DNA of 64,000 nucleotides from Nibrella saemangeumensis. Its GTDB lineage: Bacteria; Bacteroidota; Bacteroidia; Cytophagales; Spirosomataceae. Positions 37,901 to 46,293 of the stretch are shown piece after piece. Made by a program: the position numbers and the translations under genes. The notes under the pieces were generated by a model. The model saw only the letters and a list, made by a program, of their open reading frames with translations. It did no database searches and was not told the origin of the DNA. The number at the start of each line of letters is the position of its first letter. Positions within the stretch are counted from its first letter, which is position 1. The stretch lies in contig NZ_BAABHD010000022.1 of assembly GCF_039541915.1 (NCBI RefSeq), forward strand, positions 372,001-436,000. The letters run 5' to 3'.

Positions 37901-38564
37901 TTTCTATGGATACCGACAGTTAGGCGTTTTCCGCGATCAAGCCGATCTGGACAGTTACCCGCACTTTGCTGATACCCGTCCCGGTGATGTAAAGTACGAG
38001 GATGTAAACGGCGATGGCCGGATCAACGCCGACGACCGGACCCTCATCGGCAATAATCAGCCCGATTTTATCTATGGCTTCACCAACAGTTTCAGCTATA
38101 AGGGTATCGATCTGGGCATCGTTATACAGGGCGTCCAGGGGGGCGAGATCCTGAACCTGTCGCGCCGGTTCTACGAGAACCTGGAGGGTAACTCCAATGC
38201 GCTGACGACCGTGCTGGACCGCTGGCGGTCTCCGCAGGATCCCGGCAACGGCAAAACACCCCGTGCCAATACCCGGACGACCGGTAATAACAACGCCATA
38301 TCGACGCGGTGGGTAGAAGACGCCAGTTACCTGCGGGTGCGGAATATCACCATCGGGTATAACCTGCCGAAGGCCCTGACGCAGCGTGCCCGGCTCCAGG
38401 GTGTACGGGTATATGCCGGGGTACAAAACGCCCTGACGTTCTCGAAATACCTGAGTTTCAATCCGGAGGTGAGCGGCTACGAAGGTCCGCTAACGGGTGG
38501 GGTTGACTACGGAAGCTACCCGCTGGCGCGTACCTACACGATTGGCGTTAATATCGGACTCTAA
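34959..38564 (+). CDS. SusC/RagA-family TonB-dependent receptor with STN signalling domain
   Basis: This 1201-residue outer-membrane transporter has a signal peptide (ending STAEA), then an STN domain (about 48-112, KTLSDVLRVMENRYGIRF) that contacts FecR, a carboxypeptidase-regulatory-like domain (about 178-255, GLPGVSVTLKGTSRGTSTDA), the SusC signature LDEVVVVGYGTQ (about 259), a plug domain with IRGLGSISAGNGPLVVIDG, and a 22-strand beta-barrel ending in a typical aromatic-poor YTIGVNIGL. It works with the SusD-type lipoprotein encoded next to import a large ligand, driven by TonB. No glycoside hydrolase follows, so the ligand is undefined. Confidence 0.95.
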   Translation: MKKVFPNLMGLAFCLSVGSLCSTAEAQGLASSSLYAQARPGADRNQPDNSRAGRPASKTLSDVLRVMENRYGIRFAFQRKTVQDKVVRMPLLASADRDAVLRSVLKPLNLTYRKVDEQYYVIVEADEENSKPAAPVTQSPVSDERVLPTRPVNGNELRENSLVASMTLRQPVEELRQERRITGKVTADENGQGLPGVSVTLKGTSRGTSTDADGNYVLNVPNGSIATLVFSFIGYASQEVTLGSQSTINVTLKASDQTLDEVVVVGYGTQQRRDVTGSIASLNTRTIRDQPVPNIVEGLTGRMPGVLIQQNTGAPGNSPSIKIRGLGSISAGNGPLVVIDGQPLDSGSLTNGGGLNQLNPNDIEKIDVLKDASATAIYGSRGANGVVVVTTRRGKAGQTRLNLDYYTGVQEVTKKMDILNAQQFAEFSKEAFNNAYLERVSGAKIEDPNSARPAGQRYRYPRGEVGGINFDNPSSLTSYDYQDMIFRKAPISSYQLTASGGSEKVQFMVSGNYLSQKGIIKKSGLDRYTVRTNVDAQMTSFLRMGVSLSPSISVEDRVNTDGHWASNGVINSALNLPPFIPIYQPGTTVYNSQAFYAAPYDWPGITNPVANINEVDNKFRTTRLLGNAYMELQLPLNILYRGTIGGDVQHQRQNNFLTSALPLNQLLPPTVSTGLSNTFQSMNWVTNHTLTYSRQLAETHRIEVLAGLESQKNDFESNRVNANNFPNDIVRTINAGTITGGASFRDQWSLASYFGRVAYSFQDRYLFNASFRRDGSSRFGRNNRWGTFPSASVGWRVSEEPFLRNNRVVSELKLKASYGLSGNNAFTSNYPAIGLLGSDNYVFGNVLANGLAVSSIGNDNLTWEKSRQTDIGLELGILNNRVFLTADYYSRITTDLLLAVQVPTLTGFSSAVRNIGKVENKGMEFALNTRNLTGAFTWSTDLNISFNRNKVLALGPTGDPIRSGTGVGETNITVIGQPLGSFYGYRQLGVFRDQADLDSYPHFADTRPGDVKYEDVNGDGRINADDRTLIGNNQPDFIYGFTNSFSYKGIDLGIVIQGVQGGEILNLSRRFYENLEGNSNALTTVLDRWRSPQDPGNGKTPRANTRTTGNNNAISTRWVEDASYLRVRNITIGYNLPKALTQRARLQGVRVYAGVQNALTFSKYLSFNPEVSGYEGPLTGGVDYGSYPLARTYTIGVNIGL

Positions 38565-38583
38565 CCCTCAATCTTTGACCTCT

Positions 38584-40026
38584 ATGAAACGAACATACTT
38601 GCTGGCCGCCCTGCTAACGGCCGCGCTCACCGGTTGCAAAGAGCAATTCCTGGATTTGTCGCCAATATCACAGGCCAATACCGGCACGTTTTATAAAACC
38701 AGTGCCGACTTACTTAATGCCCTGAATGGTGCCTATGGGGCGCTTCAGTTCGGCGGGCAGTACGGTAGTTACTATGTTGTGTCTGAGATACCGTCGGATG
38801 ATACCACCCCGGTTTTGTCGGGGTCGGTGACGGATCAGGATGAATTCGATAAGTTCTACCTCCGCACCACCAATCCGTTCCTGGCCTCCCGTTGGTCAGA
38901 CGGCTACCGGGGTATCTACCGGACCAACGCGGTGATTGACCGCAGTGCCGGCATTCAGATGGACGAGGAACTAAAGAAGCGGATCGTGGGTGAGGCCAAG
39001 TTTCTGCGGGCGCTCATGTATTTCAACCTGGTGCGGGTGTTCGGCGATGTGCCGCTGGTGGTAAAAGAAATTACCGATCCGCAGGAAGGCTATACGTTTG
39101 GCCGTACCCCGGCAGCTGAGGTTTATAACCAGATTATTAAGGACCTGACCGAAGCCGAAGCCGCACTGCCGGCCACCTATACCGGTGTCAATGTAGGCCG
39201 GGCTACCCGCGGAGCTGCCAAAGCGCTGCTGGGCAAGGTGTACCTGACGCAGAAAAAATACGCCGAAGCGGCCCAGAAGCTGAAAGAAGTGATTGATTCC
39301 GGTACATATGAACTGCTGCCAAATTATGCCGATGTCTTCCGGGCGTCGAATAAGAACCATAAGGAATCTATTTTCGATGTGCAGTACAAGAAAGGTAACA
39401 TTGGCGAAGGCAGCGGTTTTGCCAATGCCTACGCGCCCGAAAACTCTGGCAATGCGGTGATTCAGTTCGGTGGGGGTGGCAACAACCGGCCCACTCCGGA
39501 TATGGTTCAGGCCTATGAGCCGGGTGATACCCGTAAAGATGTATCGCTGGCTACCAGCTACGTCAATGCCAGTGGTACAAAGATTGACTACAACTTCGTT
39601 CGGAAGTTTCGGGATACGCCCGTCGTGAACGGCGATTCGGAAGACAACTGGCCGGTGCTGCGTTACGCCGACGTGCTGCTGATGTACGCCGAAGCCCTGA
39701 ACGAGCAGGGCCGCCCGGCGGAGGCCCTACCGTACCTGAACCAGATTCGCAAACGGGCCGGGCTTGCCGAAAAAACACTGGCAGACACAGGTGCCCAGGC
39801 GGCTATGCGGCAGGCCATCGAGCAGGAACGGCGGGTAGAACTGGCGTTTGAAGGCCACCGCTGGTTTGACCTGGTGCGGACTGGTCGGGCGCTGGACGTC
39901 TTGAAAGCCAAAGCCCAGGCCATCGGCATTAAAACCGACCTGAAAGAAAGCAACCTGATCTTCCCGGTGCCGCAGAGCCAGATTGATATTAACCCGACGC
40001 AGATCAAGCAGAATCCGGGGTATTAA
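38584..40026 (+). CDS. SusD/RagB-family nutrient-binding outer-membrane lipoprotein
   Basis: The 480-residue surface lipoprotein has lipobox LTGC with Cys18 as the acylated residue. The SusD fold is seen in FLDLSPISQANTGTFY, the TPR-like helices (AKFLRALMYFNLVRVFGDVPLV, GAAKALLGKVYL), and the C-terminal YADVLLMYAEALNEQG and RRVELAFEGHRWFDLVR motifs. The frame is open from 38497, but those codons overlap the end of susC, and ATG 38584 gives the lipoprotein signal. It is the lid of the SusCD transporter. A terminator follows. Confidence 0.95.
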   Translation: MKRTYLLAALLTAALTGCKEQFLDLSPISQANTGTFYKTSADLLNALNGAYGALQFGGQYGSYYVVSEIPSDDTTPVLSGSVTDQDEFDKFYLRTTNPFLASRWSDGYRGIYRTNAVIDRSAGIQMDEELKKRIVGEAKFLRALMYFNLVRVFGDVPLVVKEITDPQEGYTFGRTPAAEVYNQIIKDLTEAEAALPATYTGVNVGRATRGAAKALLGKVYLTQKKYAEAAQKLKEVIDSGTYELLPNYADVFRASNKNHKESIFDVQYKKGNIGEGSGFANAYAPENSGNAVIQFGGGGNNRPTPDMVQAYEPGDTRKDVSLATSYVNASGTKIDYNFVRKFRDTPVVNGDSEDNWPVLRYADVLLMYAEALNEQGRPAEALPYLNQIRKRAGLAEKTLADTGAQAAMRQAIEQERRVELAFEGHRWFDLVRTGRALDVLKAKAQAIGIKTDLKESNLIFPVPQSQIDINPTQIKQNPGY

Positions 40027-40048
40027 GTCATACGATTAACCAGTTAAA

Positions 40049-40087
40049 CGGCCTTACATCATGTGTTAATGATGTAAGGCCGTGTTG
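40049..40087 (+). terminator. Rho-independent terminator after susD
   Basis: CGGCCTTACATCA pairs with TGATGTAAGGCCG around a short TGTGTTAA loop and is followed by TGTTGTT. It ends the sigma-fecR-susCD unit. Confidence 0.85.
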
Positions 40088-40170
40088 TTAGGGCCGGCTT
40101 GGGTAATACTTCGGCGCGCAGGCGAACGACTGACAAGCCTGCGTAAGCTAGATTCGTTTACTCACCAGCA

Positions 40171-40206
40171 AAAAGGCCGCCCTGCCTGTAAGCAGAACGG
40201 CCCTCC
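40171..40206 (-). terminator. Rho-independent terminator of the minus-strand T9SS gene
   Basis: Read on the minus strand, GGCCG...CTGC pairs imperfectly with GCAGGG...CGGCC and is followed by TTTTT. It lies 24 bases past the stop of the gene at 40230-43874. Confidence 0.72.
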
Positions 40207-40229
40207 TGATTCAGGGAATACAGTAGTGA

Positions 40230-43200
40230 TTATCGCTGCTTCAGGACCCGCTGGCGGTGCAGTACGCCTTCGGCCGTTTCTACCTGCAACAGATACAGCC
40301 CTTCTGATAAATTGGTAACGGAGGTCTTTAACTGACCTGTACCCTCTACCGGCTCCACTGCCCACTTACCCTGTTGTATACCCCGCAGATCAAATAAACT
40401 GACTTTTGCCGGTTTGCTTAACCCCCGAATCTCTACCTGCAACTGATCTGCAATCGGGTTCGGATATACCCGCACCTGAACATCCTCCGAGGTAATTACC
40501 CCTTCACGGGCATTCGGGATCGCCAGCGGACAACTGCCGTCCAGCAGCGTCTCAAAACTGCCAAGAACGGTGTTGCCCAGCTTCACGGTGAGCCGGATTA
40601 CGTTGTTTTGCAGGCTGTTGAGATTCCCCTTGGTACCTGTTATCAGGAGCGTAGGCTCTCCCGGCACAGGTTCCAGTTCTACCTTACCAATAGAAGTACC
40701 TTTCGGTCCGATGTCCTTGTAGTTCTTTGATTTGGCGGCTTTATACGACCAGCTATAGGTATACGCGGGTGAGGCTCCCACTACCGTCATGGTTAATGGC
40801 AAAGTAACCTCGCCATCTAACGGTGGTGCGGTTTTCACACACAGACTATTGGGCCCTGATACCGCTACTCCCGTCAGGGTCACTGAGGCTGTCTGGCTAC
40901 AACCGGCGGCATTGGTTACCGTTACCGAATAGACTGTACTAGCCTCGGCTGCGGACACCGTTATTCGATTACCCGAATCTCCGGTACTCCACTGATACGA
41001 GTCTCCTCCGCTGGCCGTTAATGTCACGGATTGACCCACGCTTACCGCAGTTGCTGAGGCTACTATACTAACTACCGGCAGAGGATTTACGGTTACCATG
41101 GCCGTAGCCGTGTTGGAGCAGCCGTTGGCCCCGGTCACCGTTACGGAATAGGGCCCGGCGGCACCGACGCTGATAGACTGGCTGGTGGCCGCATTGCTCC
41201 AGACATAACTACTGCCTGCGCTGGCCTCCAGCGTAACCGACTGCCCGGCACAGATGGTGGGCGAGACCGGATTGATGCTGACGCCTGGCAACGGGTTCAC
41301 CGTCACTGTAGCGGTGGCCGAACAGCCGGAACCGTCAGTGAGGGTTACCGAATAGCTGCTGCTGGCCGTTACACTGATGGAAGCCGTTGTTTCGCCGGTA
41401 CTCCATAAATACCCGGTACCGCCGGTGGCGGTCAAAGTCGCCTGCTGCCCGGCACAGATGGTGGTACTGGAGGGCGTAATGCTGACAACCGGTGCGGGAC
41501 TCACCATCACCATCGTGGTGGAGGTGCAGGCGTTGGCATCGGTCGCCGTGACGGAGTAGACGCCGGCAGTGAGTACCGTAGCGGTGTTACCTCCGGAGCC
41601 TCCCTGCTGGGTAGCGCCCGCACTGAAGCTGTAGCTGGCAAAACCGACGGTAGCCGATAAGGTAACGGGTGCGCCGGTGCAGGGTACCGGACCGCTGACA
41701 ACCAGATCCACCGGCTGACCAGTGCTGCTGCCGGTGACGGTCACCATCGTGGTAGAGGTACAGGCATTGGCATTCACGGCGGTCACTGAATAGGTGCCGG
41801 CTGTGCTTACACTGGCGGTGTTACCGGCCGGGCCGCCCTGCTGGGTAGCGCCTGCGCTGAAGCTGTAACTGACAAAGCCCGGTGTGGCGGCCAGGGTAAC
41901 CGTAGGCGTTGCGCAGCTAATGGCACTACTGGCCCTCAGGTCCACCGGTGTGGGTGTACTGCTGCCAGTGACTGTTACGCTGGTGATGGAAACACAACCG
42001 GTCGCATTGACGGCCGACACTGAATAAGTACCTGCCAGTGTGACCGTAGCGGTATTGCCGCCGGCACCGCCCTGTTGCGTAGCACCCGCGCTGAAGCTGT
42101 AGCTGATAAAGCCTGGGGTAGCCGTCAGGGTTGAGGTGGGCGCTGTGCAGCTAACAGGACCGTTTGCGGAGAGTTCCACCGGTGGCGGAGTGCTGCTGCC
42201 AGAAACAGTCACTATGGTGGTGGATGTACATCCATTCGCATCGGTCGCCGTTACCGAATAGGTACCCGCCAGCGTGACTGTGGCGGTGTTGCCCCCTGAG
42301 CCCCCTTGCTGACTAGCTCCAGCACTGAATCTGTAGCTGGCAAAACCGGCGGTGGCGGTCAGGGTAGCCGTTGGTGCTGTACAGGTGATGGGAGCGCTGA
42401 CAACCAGATCCACCGGCTGACCAGTGCTGCTGCCGGTGACGGTCACCATCGTGGTAGAGGTACAGGCATTGGCATTCACGGCGGTCACTGAATAGGTGCC
42501 GGCTGTGCTTACACTGGCGGTGTTACCGGCCGGGCCGCCCTGCTGGGTAGCGCCCGCGCTGAAGCTGTAACTGACAAAGCCTGGTGTAGCGGCCAGGGTA
42601 ACCGTAGGCGTTGCGCAGCTAATGGCACTACTGGCCGTCAGGTCCACCGGCGTGGGTGTACTGCTGCCGGTGACTGTTACGCTGTTGACGGCGGTGCAAC
42701 CGTTGGCCGCGGTAGCGGAAACGGAATACACCCCGGCAGTCGAAACCGTAGCGGTGTTACCGGCCGGACCACCCTGCTGCGTGGCCCCGGCACTAAAGCT
42801 GTAGCTGACAAAGCCCGAGGTAGCTGTCAGGGTTGCGGTGGGCGCTGTACAGCTAATAGGACCGCTGCTACTTAGCGTGAGGCCTGGCGCATTGGGGTTG
42901 GTTAGCGTGATCGGGGTAGCGAGTGAGCCGGTACAGCCGTTGTAGGTTATTGAAAAGTTAATGTACGTACCGGCGGATAAGCCTGTCAGACTAAAGGTAT
43001 TACTGCTGACCGTTATCTGGCGGGGACTGCCCGCGCCGGTATACGTGAGGGTGTAACTGCCGTTGGGAACATTGGTCGTGGTGAAGGCAATGCTGCCGTC
43101 GCTACCCCCGCAGGTAGTGGGGTTGGTCTTCACCCCTGCCGTTAAAGTAGGGGAGGGCTTCACCACAACCTGCGTGCTTGCCGTTGCGCTGCTCGGGCCA

Positions 43201-43874
43201 CTCGTAGCCGTAACGGTAATCAGGTAAGTCGTAATGCCGCTCACACTCGGTGCATTCTGGGTCAGAATAGCACCGGAACCTGAAATGCCGGCTGGACTAC
43301 TGCTCCAGGCATAGGTGACCGGCGAGGCCAGGTCGGTTGGTGTGGCGGTCAGGCTCACGGGCGAACCGGCGCAAATGGTAGCGACCGCCGTTGGTGTAAT
43401 CCGGACGGTGCCGCTTATCACTGTCACGGGGGCACTTCCCTCACAGGTTCCCACAACGCCCGTTGTTACCGCTACCCAGCCCGACGTAGGAGGTACTGTA
43501 GCCGTAGACGGATTGGACAGGTATGCCCCTCCATCAAACGTCAATACCCAGGCCGGTCCGGCGGGTTCGTAAAAAACGGCCATAGCGACACCATCGTACG
43601 TGGTTCCGCCAATACTAACCGTACCCGTCCCTGAATAAGCCGGACGCCCGGTACCCTCGTAGTTATCAGCATATTTGGTTAAAACGTAGGTGTTACTCAG
43701 GCAGGCCCCCGAAACGGTGATGGAAGCGGGGGCGGTCTGGGCGTTGACCTGGCCGCTTAACGCGATAAAAAAGAGGAGCGTACCCCAGACCAGCCACAGT
43801 GGGTGGTTTGGGTTTCTTGCGTTAGCCAGGCAGACTTTTCCGCCTGTAGCCAATAGTGAGTATTTGTGGTTCAT
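40230..43874 (-). CDS. Giant T9SS-secreted Ig-like repeat protein
   Basis: This 1214-residue exported protein has a long signal peptide ending QVNAQ (about residue 46), Ig/PKD-like segments (about 140-330), six 78-residue repeats (about 335-790) built around YSFSAGATQQGGPAGNT and GTYSVTA, three further Ig-like units with LWSTGETTASISV-type motifs (about 790-1000), the SLCVKT module (about 1001-1121) shared with the protein at 30098, and a T9SS type A sorting domain (YPNPIADQ to the end). The repeats resemble SprB/HYR-type adhesin repeats of gliding Bacteroidota. Adhesion or matrix function is an inference. It is convergent with the susCD operon and has its own terminator. Confidence 0.86.
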   Translation of the reverse strand: MNHKYSLLATGGKVCLANARNPNHPLWLVWGTLLFFIALSGQVNAQTAPASITVSGACLSNTYVLTKYADNYEGTGRPAYSGTGTVSIGGTTYDGVAMAVFYEPAGPAWVLTFDGGAYLSNPSTATVPPTSGWVAVTTGVVGTCEGSAPVTVISGTVRITPTAVATICAGSPVSLTATPTDLASPVTYAWSSSPAGISGSGAILTQNAPSVSGITTYLITVTATSGPSSATASTQVVVKPSPTLTAGVKTNPTTCGGSDGSIAFTTTNVPNGSYTLTYTGAGSPRQITVSSNTFSLTGLSAGTYINFSITYNGCTGSLATPITLTNPNAPGLTLSSSGPISCTAPTATLTATSGFVSYSFSAGATQQGGPAGNTATVSTAGVYSVSATAANGCTAVNSVTVTGSSTPTPVDLTASSAISCATPTVTLAATPGFVSYSFSAGATQQGGPAGNTASVSTAGTYSVTAVNANACTSTTMVTVTGSSTGQPVDLVVSAPITCTAPTATLTATAGFASYRFSAGASQQGGSGGNTATVTLAGTYSVTATDANGCTSTTIVTVSGSSTPPPVELSANGPVSCTAPTSTLTATPGFISYSFSAGATQQGGAGGNTATVTLAGTYSVSAVNATGCVSITSVTVTGSSTPTPVDLRASSAISCATPTVTLAATPGFVSYSFSAGATQQGGPAGNTASVSTAGTYSVTAVNANACTSTTMVTVTGSSTGQPVDLVVSGPVPCTGAPVTLSATVGFASYSFSAGATQQGGSGGNTATVLTAGVYSVTATDANACTSTTMVMVSPAPVVSITPSSTTICAGQQATLTATGGTGYLWSTGETTASISVTASSSYSVTLTDGSGCSATATVTVNPLPGVSINPVSPTICAGQSVTLEASAGSSYVWSNAATSQSISVGAAGPYSVTVTGANGCSNTATAMVTVNPLPVVSIVASATAVSVGQSVTLTASGGDSYQWSTGDSGNRITVSAAEASTVYSVTVTNAAGCSQTASVTLTGVAVSGPNSLCVKTAPPLDGEVTLPLTMTVVGASPAYTYSWSYKAAKSKNYKDIGPKGTSIGKVELEPVPGEPTLLITGTKGNLNSLQNNVIRLTVKLGNTVLGSFETLLDGSCPLAIPNAREGVITSEDVQVRVYPNPIADQLQVEIRGLSKPAKVSLFDLRGIQQGKWAVEPVEGTGQLKTSVTNLSEGLYLLQVETAEGVLHRQRVLKQR
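41487..42873 (-). repeat. Tandem 234-bp coding repeats (six units) with a 702-bp duplication
   Basis: Six units of 78 codons lie in tandem within the T9SS gene. Units 2 and 5 are almost identical. For example, about 260 bases from 41702 recur from 42404, exactly 702 bases (three units) away, with only a few substitutions. This indicates a recent three-unit block duplication. Units 1, 3, 4 and 6 are more diverged. Confidence 0.85.
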
Positions 43875-43990
43875 AAGAAAGAAGGTAAAGGTTAAAAAAC
43901 GCTGTGAACTTTGTTGCTGTGTTAAACGCCCTGGGTAAGGCTGAACAATAGTATGGAAACCAGAATAGCGTCCTGCCTATTGGCGTATCA

Positions 43991-44983
43991 TTAATGGCAT
44001 AAAGAGCTGACCGGCTGTAGTCGCTTCTCTTCCAGTTGGTGATACAGCAATAAGGCAGGTTGCAGGTAGGTAGAGAACTCCGCTACCGGGTTCTCCGCTG
44101 TGAATTCCCGATCAGGGTATTTTCCATGGTAGCCACACCGATCCTCCATGGCGGCATAGTCAGCTTCGGTTAAGGTCAGTTGAAGGAAGGGTATCAGTTC
44201 ATGCATCATGGTCATGCCATCGGCCTGATAGTTGATCAGTAAGCAGTTGGCATCTTTTTCCGCCACCGCCAGCATGGCCTCAAAATAGCGCTGTAAGACA
44301 TAAGCCATGTAAACGTCTAAGTCCATGCCGGTGACCAGGCCTAGCGGTGAACCGATAAACTCAGCCGGTATTAAGCCGGGAATGGCCTGCATGCCGCGTT
44401 GATTCCGGTGCGAACGAAGGACCGCATCCGGAGCGCGGTATAGCAGAACAAAGGGCGTAGTTGGATAGAGCCGCCGGATGGTTTCGTAAGCGAGAATATG
44501 CCAGCTATCCAGCTTCACAAAAACATGCGTTTCCTGACCCGTGCGCGGCTGACTCAGCAACCGAAGGATAGCCTGAAATGCCTGCCCCTGTTGACGCGCC
44601 GGTACATTTTTTTCGTTATCAGAAAGCCGCAGTACAGTGTCCAGCAGGGGTACTTCAGATAATACAATATGGCGGTTGTTTAAACTCAACAATTGGGCCA
44701 GCAACGTGGAGCCACAGCGCGATACGTGGAAGATAAACGCCGATGGCGCTACCGACGGGACTGTCTGTGCCATATTGATCAGCCCATCCAGCGAACTGAT
44801 AACGGCTGGCGAACCGGCATTAAACGGATGCTGTAAACACCGTTGCCGGGTGTCCTCAAAAAAAGGAGCGTTCAGCGGCTCATCCGCCAGATACAGCCAA
44901 CGGAAGAGCAGTTGCCCCTCGGATGACAGTAATTTGTAGGGTATCCAGTGTCGAAGCGGATGGGGTTCAGGACAATTTACCAT
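43991..44983 (-). CDS. Sulfotransferase-family protein
   Basis: The 330-residue protein has the PAPS-binding P-loop FHVSRCGSTLLAQLL (about 85-99) and the second PAPS-contact region FVLLYRAPDAVLRSHRNQ (about 178-195). Both fit the sulfotransferase fold (Sulfotransfer family). It should transfer sulfate from PAPS to a hydroxyl or amine acceptor in the cytoplasm. It is the last gene of a five-gene minus-strand cluster, 24 bases after the Asp/Asn hydroxylase gene. That neighbour suggests the acceptor may be a peptide or protein encoded in the cluster. Some proteins in this family only carry the fold, so activity is not certain. Confidence 0.82.
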   Translation of the reverse strand: MVNCPEPHPLRHWIPYKLLSSEGQLLFRWLYLADEPLNAPFFEDTRQRCLQHPFNAGSPAVISSLDGLINMAQTVPSVAPSAFIFHVSRCGSTLLAQLLSLNNRHIVLSEVPLLDTVLRLSDNEKNVPARQQGQAFQAILRLLSQPRTGQETHVFVKLDSWHILAYETIRRLYPTTPFVLLYRAPDAVLRSHRNQRGMQAIPGLIPAEFIGSPLGLVTGMDLDVYMAYVLQRYFEAMLAVAEKDANCLLINYQADGMTMMHELIPFLQLTLTEADYAAMEDRCGYHGKYPDREFTAENPVAEFSTYLQPALLLYHQLEEKRLQPVSSLCH

Positions 44984-45007
44984 AGATGGGCCTGGTTGAA
45001 GAGCCGT

Positions 45008-45709
45008 TCAGGCTAATTCGCCGAGTTCCTGCTGAAGCTGCACAACTAACTGGCGGGCCGAGTCTGACTCCATCCGGGATAGTTCGTCGATCATCAGGCG
45101 TTTGGTATCCCTGGAATAAGCCGCCTGGCGGGCTTCTTCGTCAAAGTCGTAACCTGCCTGCCTGAACAACGCGTCGGACCAGGCATTGCGCTGGCAGTCC
45201 AGAACCAGATGAATCCGCTCAATCGGACCGGCATTGTGTACGCTGTGCGGGAGATGAAAATCAGCATACCAGCATTCACCCGGTTGCATGGGCAGGTCGG
45301 CACCGGCCACCCGAAATTGTACGGCATCGGCCGTCTGGATCGGGATATGCAGGCGAAATACGCCGTACCGATAGCCGGTGCCGGGATCGGTGTGTTCCCT
45401 GATCAGGCTGCCAGGTGCCAGCGACATTAAACGAATCGATTCTTTTTCGCAGGCAAACCAATCGCAAACCTGGCGGAAATAAGTACATTGGTCAAGCAGG
45501 GGCGTGTCGGCGTACGTGGTGAGGGTCGGGTGGGCATATATATCGTCTTCACGTCCCGAGGCCGAGCGCAGAGCAATACTGGTCCACCGGCCCACATAAT
45601 CTTTCTGATTAAAATGCAGCCCCCATTGTATGCGCAGGCAGGTAGTCAGATCCTGAACCAGCGCAGCTTCATTGAACGTGACGGGTAGTTTAAAATAGCT
45701 GTTTATCAT
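45008..45709 (-). CDS. Aspartyl/asparaginyl beta-hydroxylase-like protein
   Basis: The 233-residue cupin-fold oxygenase has REHTDPG (His106, Asp108) and LPHSVHN (His155), which would make an iron-binding triad. RIHLVLD (Arg165) could bind 2-oxoglutarate. The GECWYADFHLPHSV block is typical of the Asp/Asn beta-hydroxylase family (PF05118). Predicted reaction: hydroxylation of Asp or Asn side chains in a protein or peptide using 2-oxoglutarate and O2. It lies between a tail-collar protein gene (24-base gap) and a sulfotransferase gene (24-base gap). Confidence 0.82.
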   Translation of the reverse strand: MINSYFKLPVTFNEAALVQDLTTCLRIQWGLHFNQKDYVGRWTSIALRSASGREDDIYAHPTLTTYADTPLLDQCTYFRQVCDWFACEKESIRLMSLAPGSLIREHTDPGTGYRYGVFRLHIPIQTADAVQFRVAGADLPMQPGECWYADFHLPHSVHNAGPIERIHLVLDCQRNAWSDALFRQAGYDFDEEARQAAYSRDTKRLMIDELSRMESDSARQLVVQLQQELGELA

Positions 45710-45733
45710 ACAGAAGCAGACCAGATACGCTGA

Positions 45734-46252
45734 TTAATTGCGGGACGGGAAAATCCCCTGTAAACAGATTATGTAATTAAGGGCCAGGTAAGGCTGTATG
45801 TTGTTAAACGGCTGGTTACCCCCGGTCATACCAATGGCACCTGCCGCCATTGGTATCTCGGAGCCCGTTGTCCGGTATTCAGGATCGAGTCCGCCTGTTG
45901 CCGCCAGAAAATTACTCTGAGGTGAGGCTTTATCACCGTTTTCAGAGAAGGCTTTGAGGGTGTGGGTGTGAGCAGGTAAGTTTGCTGTCAACAGCGTTGT
46001 TGTCTCAAAACCACCCATTTGTCCCAGACTGTAGGGAGAAAGGCCCGGACCTTGTCCCGGATGGATGGGCACCCGGCCCCGCAAATCGGGTAAAGCAAAG
46101 GTTGTCTGGCCGTTGCCGCCGTACGTTGTCCCGAGAAGGGCAAATAGGGCGGTGTTCTGAGCAATAGACAGGATCTGTCCCTGACAGAAGGCCCAGCCCC
46201 GAGGGGCATAAGTACCACCGAAGAGAATGATTGAGGCAATAAATGCTTCCAT
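45734..46252 (-). CDS. Phage tail-collar domain / MdpB-like protein
   Basis: The 172-residue protein belongs to the tail-collar (microcystin-dependent protein) family. Canonical segments are FGGTYAPRGWAFCQGQ, LSIAQNTALFALLGTTYGG, TFALPDLRGRVPIH, LPAHTHTLKA and QPYLALNYIICLQG. The frame continues to 46309, but ATG 46252 (MEAFIASIILFGG) matches the usual family start. Such proteins occur outside phages in many bacteria and often in clusters of unknown role. No other phage gene is nearby. In this cluster it is a candidate substrate for the adjacent hydroxylase and sulfotransferase. Confidence 0.88.
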   Translation of the reverse strand: MEAFIASIILFGGTYAPRGWAFCQGQILSIAQNTALFALLGTTYGGNGQTTFALPDLRGRVPIHPGQGPGLSPYSLGQMGGFETTTLLTANLPAHTHTLKAFSENGDKASPQSNFLAATGGLDPEYRTTGSEIPMAAGAIGMTGGNQPFNNIQPYLALNYIICLQGIFPSRN

Positions 46253-46293
46253 AGACGTAAAAAGGTTAAGAAAATGAGTGATAAAAAGATTGG

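Noticed and set aside
33244..40026. Complete polysaccharide-utilisation locus
   Set aside because: SusC and SusD genes are present, but no carbohydrate-active enzyme gene adjoins, so the label would overstate the evidence.
41487..42873. Regular repeats that might suggest a CRISPR array
   Set aside because: The 234-bp period is in frame with one coding sequence and encodes Ig-like protein repeats. There are no spacers and no cas genes.
45734..46252. Prophage, suggested by the tail-collar domain protein
   Set aside because: No capsid, portal, terminase, integrase or lysis gene lies nearby. Tail-collar (MdpB-like) proteins are common outside phages.
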